The translations under genes and the position numbers were made by a program. This document shows positions 39,533 through 49,656 of a DNA stretch of 64,000 bases, piece by piece. The notes beneath the pieces are model-generated. The model was not told the DNA's origin, did not search any database, and was given only the letters and a program-made list of their open reading frames with translations. Source of the stretch: Burkholderiales bacterium (GTDB lineage Bacteria > Pseudomonadota > Gammaproteobacteria > Burkholderiales > SG8-39); the NCBI GenBank assembly GCA_014860445.1, contig JACZJT010000062.1:1-64000 (forward strand). The letters are read 5' to 3'. Positions within the stretch are counted from its first letter, which is position 1, and each line of letters starts with the position of its first letter.

Positions 39533-40375
39533 ATGCTGAAAAAAACCATAGCCATATTGCATCCGGGCGAGATGGGCGCCGCCATCGGCGCCGGCCTGGT
39601 ATCGAAGGGGCATCGCGTGCTGTGGGTGTCGGAAGGCCGCGGTGCCGCCACGCGCAGGCGCGCCGAGAGTAGCGGCCTCGAAGACATCAAGACGCTGGCG
39701 CGTGCCGCGCAGGAGTCGGACATCGTTTTTTCCGTGTGTCCGCCGCATGCCGCGATGGAACTCGCGCAGGCCGTGGCGGCTTGCGGATTCGGTGGCGTCT
39801 ACGTCGATGCGAACGCGGTTTCGACCGAAACCACGCGTGCGCTGGGCCGGGTGGTCGAAGCGGCGGGCGCGAGCTACGTCGATGCCGGCATCATCGGCCC
39901 GCCACCCGTCGCCGGCGCCAGCGTTCGGCTCTACGTCTGCGGCAGCCGCGCAATCGAGGTCGCGGCGCTGTTCGAAGGATGCATCATGCAGGCGCATGCG
40001 CTCGAGGGCCCGGTGGGCGCGGCTTCCGCGCTCAAGGTCTGCTACGCCGCCTGGAACAAAGGTGCCACCGCCTTGCTCGCGGGCATACGCGCGCTGGCCG
40101 AGCACGAGGGCGTTGATGCGGCGCTGCTCGACGAATGGAAAATCTCACTGCCCGATATACCGAAACGATCGGAACTGGTCAGGAAGAATGCACGCAAGGC
40201 CTGGCGCTGGATCGCGGAGATGGAGGAAATCGCGGCGAATTTCGAGGCGGCGGGCTTGCCCGCGGGTTTCCATCTCGCCGCGGCGGACATCTATCGCAAG
40301 CTGGCGGGTTTCAAGGATGCCGCCGAGCCGCCGCCGTTGGCAGAGATCAAGGCGGCTCTGCTGCGCAGACCTTAA
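39533..40375 (+). CDS. NAD(P)-dependent 3-hydroxyisobutyrate dehydrogenase-like oxidoreductase
   Basis: IAILHPGEMGAAIGAGLVSKGHRVLWVSEGRG Rossmann motif; DAGIIGPPP; C-terminal helical domain. Confidence 0.85.
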   Translation: MLKKTIAILHPGEMGAAIGAGLVSKGHRVLWVSEGRGAATRRRAESSGLEDIKTLARAAQESDIVFSVCPPHAAMELAQAVAACGFGGVYVDANAVSTETTRALGRVVEAAGASYVDAGIIGPPPVAGASVRLYVCGSRAIEVAALFEGCIMQAHALEGPVGAASALKVCYAAWNKGATALLAGIRALAEHEGVDAALLDEWKISLPDIPKRSELVRKNARKAWRWIAEMEEIAANFEAAGLPAGFHLAAADIYRKLAGFKDAAEPPPLAEIKAALLRRP

Positions 40376-40384
40376 ACGCCGGTA

Positions 40385-40999
40385 TCAACGCGTCAGCGCG
40401 AGGCGGATGCCGAAGCCGATCAGAAACAGTCCGGCGAGCTTTTCCAGGGAACGCGAAATCAGCGGATTGGCGCGCAGTCGCGCGGCCAGAAAGTGGGTCA
40501 GCAGCACGGCGCACAGTCCGTAAAAGAACGTCAGCACCGCGATGGTCGCCGCCATGAATGCGAAGGTGACGATGCCCTGATGCCGGGTCGGGTCGACGAA
40601 CAGCGGCAGGAACGCCATGTAGAACACGATCGCCTTCGGATTGAGCAGGGTGATCATGAACGCCTGGCGCAGGTAGTGGCGCGGCTTGATGTGCAGCACC
40701 GGCGCGCTTCCCGCTTTGGCGAGCAGCAGCTTGCCTCCGAGCCAGGCGAGGTAGGCCGCTCCCAGCCATTGGACTGCGTAAAACGCGGCGGGGTAGGTGC
40801 CCAGCACGGCGGCGACACCGGCGAGCGCCATCCACAGGAGCGCCTGGTCTCCGAAGATCACGCCGAAAGTGGCTGCTATGCCGCCCTTGATTCCGCCCTT
40901 GCCGGTCGAGGTGATCAAGGCCAGATTGCCCGGGCCGGGAAGCAGCAGGAACACAAGGATGGCGACGACCAGCGCGCCGTAGTCGGTGACACCGAGCAT
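40385..40999 (-). CDS. LysE family translocator
   Basis: VFLLLPGPGNLALITSTGKGGIKGGIAATFGVIFGDQALL; about six TM segments. Confidence 0.93.
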   Translation of the reverse strand: MLGVTDYGALVVAILVFLLLPGPGNLALITSTGKGGIKGGIAATFGVIFGDQALLWMALAGVAAVLGTYPAAFYAVQWLGAAYLAWLGGKLLLAKAGSAPVLHIKPRHYLRQAFMITLLNPKAIVFYMAFLPLFVDPTRHQGIVTFAFMAATIAVLTFFYGLCAVLLTHFLAARLRANPLISRSLEKLAGLFLIGFGIRLALTR

Positions 41000-41036
41000 G
41001 GGGATTCTCTACTTAGAGGCCATATTCAAAATAACC

Positions 41037-41118
41037 TGTCATTCCGAAGCCGTAGGCTGAGGAATCTGCTTTTTTCGTTAGATTCAAAAGCAGATTCCTC
41101 GCTCCGCTCGGAATGACA
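41037..41118. repeat. Palindromic intergenic repeat (MITE/REP-like)
   Basis: Outer arms TGTCATTCCGA/TCGGAATGACA; inner 15-bp perfect arms GAGGAATCTGCTTTT (41059-41073) / AAAAGCAGATTCCTC (41086-41100). Confidence 0.85.
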
Positions 41119-41195
41119 ATGTTCGCAATTTCAATTCTGCAATTCGCTCTTAGAGGCGAGGGACGAAGTTTAACGGCTTTTACATCGCAGTCGCG

Positions 41196-42011
41196 CTAGG
41201 CGAATCCGTATTTTTCCAGCGATTCGCGCCATGGCCCCTTGGCCAGCTTTTCGAAACCCCTGGAATTCGGATGCAGTTCATTGTCCCAGTCGTTGTCGAT
41301 GTCCAGGCAGCCGCGGCTGTCGACCAGATGCACCAGGCGCGCGTCATCGTCGTAGGGCGCAAAGGTGTCGTGGATGCGGTCGATCAGGAGTTTGACCAGG
41401 TCGCGGCGAAATTCGGGGTCGTCGCGCACCTGGGCCCGGTCCATCGCGGGTTTGAGCCAGGGACCGAATGGCAGCGGGATGCCCGCGATCTGTGCGGCCC
41501 GGCCGTCGGGCGGGGCGTAGTCGTAGCAGTGGAGGAACACATGCGGCTGCCGCAGTGCGGCCGCGGCGCTCCACGCCCAGCGGATGTCGTGGATCATTCT
41601 TCCCATCCAGCCGCTCAGCTTGCGCATGAGGCCGTCGAAACTCGCTTCGTCGAAGCATTTCCTCGGAGAGCCGATGCCGGTGCACCGGGTCTTCAGCGCG
41701 AGAGAGTAATCGACTGCATCGTTGCCTGCGCCGCTGATGAGGACCGCCGAGTAGTACTGCGCATTGAGCGGTTTTAGTTCTTCCTGGAATCCGTCGGCGT
41801 AGCGGCCTTCGACATAGTCTTGCAGCGTGGCGCCGACGTAGCCCAGCGACAGGATGTTGGCGTAGTCCGGCTTGAGCACGTGCTCGGACAATTGCTGCAG
41901 CAGGTTGTACCCCGTGGGCAGGGGATACCAGAACCAGGAATCGCCGATGGCGAGCATCGCAGGAAACGCGCCAGGCACGATCGGTGTTCCGCTTCCGTAG
42001 TAGACCGGCAT
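41196..42011 (-). CDS. SGNH/GDSL-like hydrolase
   Basis: [55 protein letters not shown]. Confidence 0.7.
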   Translation of the reverse strand: MPVYYGSGTPIVPGAFPAMLAIGDSWFWYPLPTGYNLLQQLSEHVLKPDYANILSLGYVGATLQDYVEGRYADGFQEELKPLNAQYYSAVLISGAGNDAVDYSLALKTRCTGIGSPRKCFDEASFDGLMRKLSGWMGRMIHDIRWAWSAAAALRQPHVFLHCYDYAPPDGRAAQIAGIPLPFGPWLKPAMDRAQVRDDPEFRRDLVKLLIDRIHDTFAPYDDDARLVHLVDSRGCLDIDNDWDNELHPNSRGFEKLAKGPWRESLEKYGFA

Positions 42012-42076
42012 GATGTTCTCCTTCGTAGCAGCCAGGACAAACGTGTATGCTCCGCGTTTTTACAAGTTTTGCCGCG

Positions 42077-42712
42077 ATGACCTACTCGGTCAAGGAAATC
42101 TTTTACACGCTGCAGGGAGAAGGCGCCAACAGCGGCCGGCCGGCGGTGTTCCTGCGCTTTGCAGCCTGCAATCTGTGGTCGGGGCGCGAAGCGGATCGCG
42201 CCGAGGCCGTGTGCCGCTTCTGCGATACCGAATTCGTCGGCACCGACGGCGAGGGCGGCGGGAAGTTCGCGTCGGCAGACGCGCTCACCGCCGCGGTCGT
42301 CGCGGCCTGGCCTGCGCGGGCCGCGGCGCAAGGCTTTGTCGTCTGTACCGGCGGCGAGCCGCTGCTGCAGCTAGACGCGACGCTGGTCGCCGCGCTGCGC
42401 GCACGGGGATTCACGGTTGCCGTGGAAACCAACGGCACGCTGGCACCGCCCGCGGGAGAACTGTGGCTCACGGTGAGCCCGAAAGCCGGTGCGCCGCTCG
42501 CGCTCATGCGCGGCGACGAACTGAAGCTGGTGTACCCGCAGACCGGCGCCGAGCCGGAACGCTATGCTGCGCTGGATTTCCGGCATTTTTTTCTGCAGCC
42601 CATGGATGGGCCGGAAAAGGCGCGCAATACGCAGCTCGCGATAGAGTATTGCCTCGCACATCCGCAGTGGCGCCTGTCGCTGCAAACCCACAAACTCATG
42701 GGGATTCGTTGA
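42077..42712 (+). CDS. queE: 7-carboxy-7-deazaguanine synthase
   Basis: [32 protein letters not shown]...[19 protein letters not shown]; followed by QueD with stop/start overlap. Confidence 0.94.
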   Translation: MTYSVKEIFYTLQGEGANSGRPAVFLRFAACNLWSGREADRAEAVCRFCDTEFVGTDGEGGGKFASADALTAAVVAAWPARAAAQGFVVCTGGEPLLQLDATLVAALRARGFTVAVETNGTLAPPAGELWLTVSPKAGAPLALMRGDELKLVYPQTGAEPERYAALDFRHFFLQPMDGPEKARNTQLAIEYCLAHPQWRLSLQTHKLMGIR

Positions 42713-43080
42713 TGGAAATCTGGAAAGCGTTCACCCTGGAGTCGGCACACCGGCTGCCCAATGTGCCCGAAGGGCACAAGTGCGCGCGCGTACACGGCCA
42801 TTCGTTTCGCGTCGAAATCCATGTGAGCGGCGAGGTCGATGCACATATCGGCTGGGTGCAGGACTTCGCCGATATTTCGGCCGTGTTTCAGCCGCTGCAC
42901 GAACAGCTGGACCACCGCTACCTCAACGACGTGCCCGGACTGGAGAACCCGACCAGCGAGCATCTGGCGCGCTGGATCTGGGACCGGTTGAAGCCGGTGC
43001 TGCCGCTGCTCGCGCAGGTGGTGGTGCACGAAACCTGTACCTGCGGCGCGATCTATCGCGGCGAGAACGGGAAAGCATGA
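42712..43080 (+). CDS. queD: 6-carboxytetrahydropterin synthase
   Basis: [66 protein letters not shown]. Confidence 0.94.
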   Translation: MEIWKAFTLESAHRLPNVPEGHKCARVHGHSFRVEIHVSGEVDAHIGWVQDFADISAVFQPLHEQLDHRYLNDVPGLENPTSEHLARWIWDRLKPVLPLLAQVVVHETCTCGAIYRGENGKA

Positions 43081-43114
43081 GTGCAAACCTTGCAATCGAC
43101 GTGAAGGAAATCAA

Positions 43115-44236
43115 ATGACCGATACGCCCGCGAGCGCAAGTGCGGTGGATTTCATTGTCCGGCGCGACAATTTGCACGAATGCAAGTCGCTGCGCGCGCA
43201 AGATCCGGGCGCGGTCGACCTGCAGTCCGGGCAGGTCCTGATGCGCATAGACAATTTTGCTTTCACTGCGAACAATATCACCTACGCCGCTTTCGGCGCG
43301 GCCATGTCCTACTGGGATTTCTTTGCCGCGCCGGAGGGCTGGGGCCGCATCCCCGTGTGGGGTTTCGGCGATGTGATCCGTTCGAATCACGAAGCCGTCA
43401 AGCCGGGTGAGCGTTACTACGGCTACTACCCGATGTCCACCCATGTCGTGCTGCAAGCGGCGCGCGCCGGCGCGGCCGGTTTTTCCGACGGCGCCGAACA
43501 ACGCAAGGCGCTGCACCCGGTCTACAACCAGTACCTGCGCACCGCGACCGACCCGGGTTACGACGCGGGCCGCGAGGACCAGCAGATGCTGCTGAAGCCG
43601 CTGTTCGTGACTTCGTTCCTGATCGATGATTTTCTTGCCGACAACGCGTTCTTCGGCGCGCGCGCCGTGCTGCTCTCCAGCGCGTCGAGCAAGACCGCCT
43701 ACGGCACGGCGTTCCAGCTGGCGCGCCGTGGGGCAACAGGCGGGCGCTGCGAAATCATCGGACTGACTTCCCCCGGCAATGTCGCCTTCGTCCAGAGGCT
43801 GGGCTGCTACGACCGCGTGCTCAGTTACGATCAGATCGAGTCGATTCCGGCTGATCTTCCGCTGGCGTATGTCGACATGGCGGGCAATGCGGAATTGCGC
43901 AGCACGCTGCATCATCGTTTCGGCGACAGCCTGAAATACAGCTGCGCCGTGGGCGGTACGCATTGGGATGCACTGGGTGGCGCGGGCAAGCTGCCAGGCC
44001 CGCGCCCGACACTGTTCTTCGCCCCGGCGCAAATCAAGAAGCGCGCGCAGGACTGGGGCGCGGCCGAGTTCCAGCGGCGCCTGGGCGCAGCCTGGCTGCA
44101 ATTTCTGGGGGCGTCCGCGGCGTGGATGCGGGTGATCCACGCGCGCGGACCGGCGGCAGTCGAGCGCGTCTATCTCGAAGTGCTCGAAGGCCGCGCGCGG
44201 CCGGATGAAGGCCATGTGCTCACGCTGTTCGAGTAA
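43115..44236 (+). CDS. DUF2855 family protein
   Basis: VLMRIDNFAFTANNITYAAFGAAMSYWDFFAAPEGWGRIPVWGFGDV; MDR-like. Confidence 0.82.
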   Translation: MTDTPASASAVDFIVRRDNLHECKSLRAQDPGAVDLQSGQVLMRIDNFAFTANNITYAAFGAAMSYWDFFAAPEGWGRIPVWGFGDVIRSNHEAVKPGERYYGYYPMSTHVVLQAARAGAAGFSDGAEQRKALHPVYNQYLRTATDPGYDAGREDQQMLLKPLFVTSFLIDDFLADNAFFGARAVLLSSASSKTAYGTAFQLARRGATGGRCEIIGLTSPGNVAFVQRLGCYDRVLSYDQIESIPADLPLAYVDMAGNAELRSTLHHRFGDSLKYSCAVGGTHWDALGGAGKLPGPRPTLFFAPAQIKKRAQDWGAAEFQRRLGAAWLQFLGASAAWMRVIHARGPAAVERVYLEVLEGRARPDEGHVLTLFE

Positions 44237-44307
44237 GCGGGCCCATAGGTATTTGCGCAGAGCGCGCGCTTGTGTTCGTTAAACGATTGAATCAGGCAGG
44301 GGGGCAA

Positions 44308-45081
44308 ATGGATCTGGAACTGAAAGACAAAGTCGCGATTGTCACCGGCGGCACGCAGGGCATAGGCAGGGCGACCGCGTTGCGGCTGGCAGCGGAAGGC
44401 GCGAGCGTGGTGATCGCGGCGCGCGGCCGGGAAGGGCTGGATGCGGTCGCAGCGGAAATTCGCGCCGCCGGGGGGAAGGTTGCCGCAGCGCAGGCGGATG
44501 TGAGCCGCGCCGAGGATTGCGCAAAGCTGGTGAGCGAAGCCGTCAAGGCATTCGGTCGTCTCGACATTCTGGTGAACAATGCGGGCACCTCGGCGGTGGG
44601 TGACTTCGAATCGGTGACCGATGACATCTGGCAGGCAGACTTCGAACTCAAGCTCTTTGCCGCGATCCGGCTCGCGCGTCTCGCGATCCCGCACATGAAA
44701 CAGCAGGGCGGGGGGCGCATTGTCAACATCACCAATATCGGCGCCAAGCAACCGCGCGCCAAATCGATGCCGACCACGGTCACGCGTGCCGCCGGCCTCG
44801 CCTTCACCAAGGCGCTGTCCAAGGAATTCGCGCCGCACCAGATCCTGGTCAATACCATCTGTATCGGACTGGTGCGCGCCGGACAGCATGAGAAAAAAGC
44901 CGCCAAGGCGGGCAAGACCGTCGAGCAACTCTACGCCGACATGGCCAGGGACATACCGCTGGGCCGCGTGGGGCGCGCCGAAGAGGTCGCCAACGCCATC
45001 GCGTTCCTCGTCTCGGGCGCAGCCAGTTTCATCACCGGCAGCAGCATCAATCTGGATGGCGGCGCCTCGGCGGTTCTGTAG
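44308..45081 (+). CDS. SDR family oxidoreductase
   Basis: DKVAIVTGGTQGIGRATALRLAAEGASVVIAARG; LVNNAGTSAVG; ITGSSINLDGG. Confidence 0.93.
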   Translation: MDLELKDKVAIVTGGTQGIGRATALRLAAEGASVVIAARGREGLDAVAAEIRAAGGKVAAAQADVSRAEDCAKLVSEAVKAFGRLDILVNNAGTSAVGDFESVTDDIWQADFELKLFAAIRLARLAIPHMKQQGGGRIVNITNIGAKQPRAKSMPTTVTRAAGLAFTKALSKEFAPHQILVNTICIGLVRAGQHEKKAAKAGKTVEQLYADMARDIPLGRVGRAEEVANAIAFLVSGAASFITGSSINLDGGASAVL

Positions 45082-45121
45082 GCGGCCTCGCGGCATTCAT
45101 GAGATATCAGGGAGAGACTGC

Positions 45122-45889
45122 GTGAGCAAAGCATTCGATCTTTCAGGCCGGGTCGCGATCGTCACCGGCGGCAATGGGGGCATTGGCCTTGGCATGGCGA
45201 CGGGGCTCGCGCATGCGGGGGCGTCCGTGCTGATCGCCGGGCGCAACGCCGGGAAGAACGCCGCCGCGGTGAAGGCGCTCCACAAGCAAGGCGCGAAAGC
45301 CGCGGCCTTCGAGGCCGACGTAACCGTGCAGGCCGAGTGCGTCGCCTTGATCGCCGCAGCAAGCAGGCAGTTCGGCAGGCTGGACATACTCGTCAACAAT
45401 GCCGGCATCAATATTCGCAAGCAGCCCCAGGATTACACCCTGGACGAATGGAAAACCGTGCTCGACACGAATCTCACCAGCGCCTTTCTCTGCAGCCAGG
45501 CCGCCTATCCGGCCTTGCAGAAAGCGGGAGGCGGCAAAATCATCAACATCGGTTCGATGCTGTCGATATTCGGGGCTGCCTTCGCCGGGCCGTACGGCGC
45601 GAGCAAGGGCGGCATCGTGCAACTGAGCAAATCGCTCGCCTGCGCCTGGGCCAAGGACAACATCCAGGTGAATGCAGTGCTGCCGGGCTGGATCGATACG
45701 GAACTGACCCGCCGGGCGCGCGAGGATGTGGCTGGCCTGCACGAGCGCGTGCTCGCGCGCACGCCCGCGGCGCGCTGGGGAGATCCCGCGGATTTTGCCG
45801 GTATCGCCGTGTTTCTCGCCTGCAGCGCGTCGGATTACGTGACCGGCGCGGCAATTCCGGTCGACGGAGGCTATTCGACGCAGGTTTGA
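45122..45889 (+). CDS. SDR family oxidoreductase
   Basis: GTG start; GRVAIVTGGNGGIGLGMATGLAHAGASVLIAGRN; LVNNAGINIRK; YGASKGGIVQLSKSLA; VTGAAIPVDGGYS. Confidence 0.94.
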   Translation: MSKAFDLSGRVAIVTGGNGGIGLGMATGLAHAGASVLIAGRNAGKNAAAVKALHKQGAKAAAFEADVTVQAECVALIAAASRQFGRLDILVNNAGINIRKQPQDYTLDEWKTVLDTNLTSAFLCSQAAYPALQKAGGGKIINIGSMLSIFGAAFAGPYGASKGGIVQLSKSLACAWAKDNIQVNAVLPGWIDTELTRRAREDVAGLHERVLARTPAARWGDPADFAGIAVFLACSASDYVTGAAIPVDGGYSTQV

Positions 45890-45959
45890 ATTTCTGCCGG
45901 TCGCGCAGGGGACGATCCGCCGCACGGCGGTTGCAAATCCGGTCCGCAAGGCATAAAAT

Positions 45960-45973
45960 TGAACGATGGTTCA
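45960..45973. promoter_or_regulatory. Dyad at tetR start codon (candidate autoregulatory operator)
   Basis: TGAAC-GATG-GTTCA spanning ATG 45966. Confidence 0.4.
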
Positions 45974-46652
45974 GTTTCTGAATAAGAGTTCCAATCCCGG
46001 TTCCGGCAAAACGGTCTCAGAGCGCATGCGGCGCAAGAGCGAGGCGCGTCGGCTGGACATATTGCACGCTGCGGCACGCGTGTTTCGCCGCAGCGGTGTG
46101 GCCGCTGCCGGCATGCGCGAGATCGCCGAGGAGGCCGATCTGTCGCCGGGCAACCTCTACTACTATTTCTCCGGCAAGGACGAGCTGCTGTTTTTCTGTC
46201 AGGACCGTACGCTGGACCGCATGCTGGAGGCGGCCGAAACCGCGCGCGCATCCACCATCCCCGTTGGCGACCAGCTGCGTGCCGTGATCCGCGCCCATTT
46301 GCATTACACGCTGGATGAACTCGAGGGCGCGACCGCGCACCTCGAAATCGACATGCTGGCCGAGAATCTGCGCCGCGGCATCATCGACAAGCGCGATAAA
46401 TACGAGCTGGCGGTGCGCGCGCTCATCACCAAGGGGGTCAAGCGCGGCGAGTTCGCCCCCTGCGACGCGGCCCTGGTGGCGCGGGCCATTCTGGGCGCGC
46501 TCAACTGGACCGTGCGCTGGTACCGCCCCGACGGCGCACAGAGCGTCAGCGCGATCGCCGAGGGGCTGGCCAACTACCTGGTGCGCGGCATCGCCGCGCA
46601 TCCGCAAGAAACAACCGTGCCCGTCAGGGCCCAATCCGGAGGTCGAAAATGA
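45966..46652 (+). CDS. TetR/AcrR family regulator
   Basis: RRLDILHAAARVFRRSGVAAAGMREIAEEADLSPGNLYYYFSGKDELL; true start may be an internal Met. Confidence 0.93.
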   Translation: MVQFLNKSSNPGSGKTVSERMRRKSEARRLDILHAAARVFRRSGVAAAGMREIAEEADLSPGNLYYYFSGKDELLFFCQDRTLDRMLEAAETARASTIPVGDQLRAVIRAHLHYTLDELEGATAHLEIDMLAENLRRGIIDKRDKYELAVRALITKGVKRGEFAPCDAALVARAILGALNWTVRWYRPDGAQSVSAIAEGLANYLVRGIAAHPQETTVPVRAQSGGRK

Positions 46653-47194
46653 ATGCCGTAGCGAAACCGACAGCGCAGCGCAACGCCCATATCAGACTGC
46701 GCGTGAACGGAGAGGAGGTCGAAGTCTCCTTCGCGCCTTACAAAACCCTGCTCGAAGTGCTGCGCGAGGACCTGGACCTCACCGGAACCAAGCACGGCTG
46801 CGAGCTGGGCGAATGCGGCGCCTGCGCGGTGCTGGTCGATGGTGAGCCGCTGCTGTCCTGCCTCAAGCTGGCGATCGAGTGCGACGGCAGCGCGATCGAG
46901 ACCATCGAAGGCCTGGCGGCAGGTGCGGAACTGCACCCGCTGCAGGCGGCGTTCTCCGATCACGGCGGCTCGCAGTGCGGCTATTGCACGCCGGGGGTGC
47001 TGATGACCGCGAAGGCGCTGCTCGATGCGGAGCCCAATCCCAGCCGCGAGCGCATCAAGGAGGCGCTGTCCGGGAACCTGTGCCGCTGCACCGGCTATCA
47101 GCAGATCGTCGATTCGGTGGAAGACGCGGCGCGCATTATCAACGAGACGACGATCAACGAGACGACGGCAAACCAAAAGAGGGCAGGAGCATGA
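46649..47194 (+). CDS. [2Fe-2S] subunit of xanthine oxidase-family enzyme (4-hydroxybenzoyl-CoA reductase gamma-type)
   Basis: [60 protein letters not shown]. Confidence 0.93.
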   Translation: MNAVAKPTAQRNAHIRLRVNGEEVEVSFAPYKTLLEVLREDLDLTGTKHGCELGECGACAVLVDGEPLLSCLKLAIECDGSAIETIEGLAAGAELHPLQAAFSDHGGSQCGYCTPGVLMTAKALLDAEPNPSRERIKEALSGNLCRCTGYQQIVDSVEDAARIINETTINETTANQKRAGA

Positions 47195-49656
47195 ACGCGC
47201 CGAAGAAGTTCGATGTCATCGGCCACGCGCGCAGGCGCGTCGACGGCCGTGACAAGGTGACCGGGGCGTTGCGCTACGCCGACGACCTGAAGCTGCCGCG
47301 CATGCTGCACATGAAGCTGCTGCGTTCGCCGCACCCGCATGCGCTGATCGAAGCGATCGACGTTGCGCGTGCGCAAGCGTATCCGGGCGTGCACCTGGTG
47401 CTCACCGGCAAGGACTTTCCGGTGCCCTTCGGCATCATGCCGGTGGCGCAGGACGAACACCCGCTCGCGCCGGAGCATGTGCGCTACGTAGGCGATCCGG
47501 TGGCGGCAGTGGTGGCCAAGGACGAGCAGACCGCCTCCGAGGCGCTGGCGCTGATCGACGTGAAGTACAAGGCATTGCCGACGATCTCGACGCCGGAGGA
47601 AGCGCTGGCGCAGCCCGAAGCGCGCATTCACGACTATACCGACGCGGGCAACATCCATCGCAACCAGTCCTTCGAGTTCGGTGACGTCGAGGAGGCGCTG
47701 GAGAAGTCGGACCACGTTTTCGAAGACCTGTTCTTCTACGAGGGCGACAACCACATGGCGATGGAGCAGCACGCTTCGCTCGCCAGGGCCGAGGGCGATG
47801 GCAAGCTCACCATCTGGTCGAGCACCCAGGACCCGCACTACCTGCACCGGCAACTCGCGCGCGTGCTGCAGATGTCGGCCGCGCACATACGCGTGATCGC
47901 CTGCGACAACGGCGGCGGCTTCGGCGGCAAATGCGATCCGGCCGGGCATGAGTTCGTCGTGTCCAAGGCGGCGCTCATGCTCGGGCGGCCGGTCAAGATC
48001 TGCCTCACGCGCGAAGAAGTGTTCTATCTGCACCGCGGCAGGCATCCGGTGCTGATGAAATTTCGCACCGGCGTGACGAAGGAGGGCAAGCTCACGGGCA
48101 TGCATTTGCAGACCCTGCTCGACGGCGGCGCCTACGGCTCCCACGGACCGGCGAGTACGTTTTACACCGGTGTGCTGACGCCGTTGACCTACGAGCTGCC
48201 GCGCTTCAAGTTCGAGGCCTGCAGGATGTTTACCAACAAGCCCGCCTGCGGCCCGAAGCGCGGCCACGGCACGCCGCAACCGCGCTTCGGCCAGGAAATC
48301 CAGCTCGACAAAATCGCCGAAAAACTCAAGCTCGATCCGGCGCAACTGCGGCTCAATATGGTGACCAAGCCCAACACGCTCACCGCGAGCTGGCTCAAAA
48401 TCGGCAGCAACAGCCTCGCGGAATGCATACGCCAGGTGGTCGACGGATCGGGTTGGAAGCAAAAGCACGGCAAACTGCCGCAGGGCCGCGGCGTAGGCAT
48501 CGCCTGCAGTTCCTACATGACCGGCGCGGGCGTGTCGATCTACTGGAACAAAATGCCGCATACGGGCGTGCAACTGAGCCTGGACCGCAGCGGCCAGGTG
48601 ACGGTGTTCTGCGGCGCGACCGAAGTCGGGCAGGGTTCGGATGATGTGCTTGCAGCGGTCGTCGCGGAAACCCTGGGCATCACCACCAGGGAAGTGCGCT
48701 GCATCACCGGCGACACCGGCATCACGCCGATCGACCTCGGATCGTATTCGAGCCGCGTGACGCTGATGATGGGCAATGCGGCGCTGCAGGCGGCGGGTCG
48801 CGCGCGCGAGATGCTGGTCGCGGCGGCGGCCGAACAACTCGAGGTCCTGCCCGAGAGCATCGTGCTCTCGCAGGGGCGCGTGTTCGCCGCGGGCGACGCG
48901 AACAAGAGCATGAGTTTTGCTGAATGCGTGGTCTATGCGGAAACCAAATTCGGCACGCTCGGGACGGTGGGTTCCTACACGCCGCCCAAGCCGCCGGGCA
49001 AGTTCAAGGCCGCGGGCGTGGGCCCGTCACCCGCGTATTCCTTCTCTGCCTGCGTGGTCGAGGTCGAGGTCGACGAGCATACCGGCTGGATTACCGTACC
49101 GAAAATATGGGTCGCGCACGACATCGGGCGCGCGCTCAATCCGACGCTCGCACACGGCCAGGTCATCGGCGGGATCTACATGGGACTGGGCGAAGCCCTG
49201 ATGGAAGAGCAGGTGTTCCGGCGCCTGCCACCCAAGCTCTCCAATGCACTGGTGCACAAGATTCCCTCGCTGCTCGAATACAAGAGCATCACGTCGCTGG
49301 ACATGCCGGATGTCGAGGTGTATCTGGTCGAAGACCCGGACCCGAACTGTCCCTTCGGCGCCAAGGAGGTGGGGCAGGGGCCGCTGCTGCCGGTGATGCC
49401 GGCGGTCGCGAACGCGGTGTTCGATGCAGTCGGGGTGCGCATCGACGAAGTGCCGATCACCCCGGAAAAAATCCTGCGCGCGCTGCACCTGAAGCGTGAA
49501 GGCAAGAACCCGCGCGTCGGGCCGGATCATTTCCCCGATGTGCCCTACGTCGAGCCGACCTACGTCATTCCTCCCGGCGAAGGTGGCGACGGCACGGAAA
49601 GCAAAATGGCGGTGCGAAAATCCGCGAACACACGCGCGGAAAGGGCGGCATCATGA
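47191..49656 (+). CDS. Molybdopterin-binding subunit, xanthine oxidase family (4-hydroxybenzoyl-CoA reductase alpha-like)
   Basis: NGGGFGGKCDP; ACGPKRGHGTPQPRFGQE; ATG at 47191 overlaps upstream stop by 4 bp. Confidence 0.92.
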   Translation: MNAPKKFDVIGHARRRVDGRDKVTGALRYADDLKLPRMLHMKLLRSPHPHALIEAIDVARAQAYPGVHLVLTGKDFPVPFGIMPVAQDEHPLAPEHVRYVGDPVAAVVAKDEQTASEALALIDVKYKALPTISTPEEALAQPEARIHDYTDAGNIHRNQSFEFGDVEEALEKSDHVFEDLFFYEGDNHMAMEQHASLARAEGDGKLTIWSSTQDPHYLHRQLARVLQMSAAHIRVIACDNGGGFGGKCDPAGHEFVVSKAALMLGRPVKICLTREEVFYLHRGRHPVLMKFRTGVTKEGKLTGMHLQTLLDGGAYGSHGPASTFYTGVLTPLTYELPRFKFEACRMFTNKPACGPKRGHGTPQPRFGQEIQLDKIAEKLKLDPAQLRLNMVTKPNTLTASWLKIGSNSLAECIRQVVDGSGWKQKHGKLPQGRGVGIACSSYMTGAGVSIYWNKMPHTGVQLSLDRSGQVTVFCGATEVGQGSDDVLAAVVAETLGITTREVRCITGDTGITPIDLGSYSSRVTLMMGNAALQAAGRAREMLVAAAAEQLEVLPESIVLSQGRVFAAGDANKSMSFAECVVYAETKFGTLGTVGSYTPPKPPGKFKAAGVGPSPAYSFSACVVEVEVDEHTGWITVPKIWVAHDIGRALNPTLAHGQVIGGIYMGLGEALMEEQVFRRLPPKLSNALVHKIPSLLEYKSITSLDMPDVEVYLVEDPDPNCPFGAKEVGQGPLLPVMPAVANAVFDAVGVRIDEVPITPEKILRALHLKREGKNPRVGPDHFPDVPYVEPTYVIPPGEGGDGTESKMAVRKSANTRAERAAS

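Noticed and set aside
47098-48837. 579-aa minus-strand ORF
   Set aside because: Antisense shadow of the molybdopterin subunit; R/H/Q-rich.
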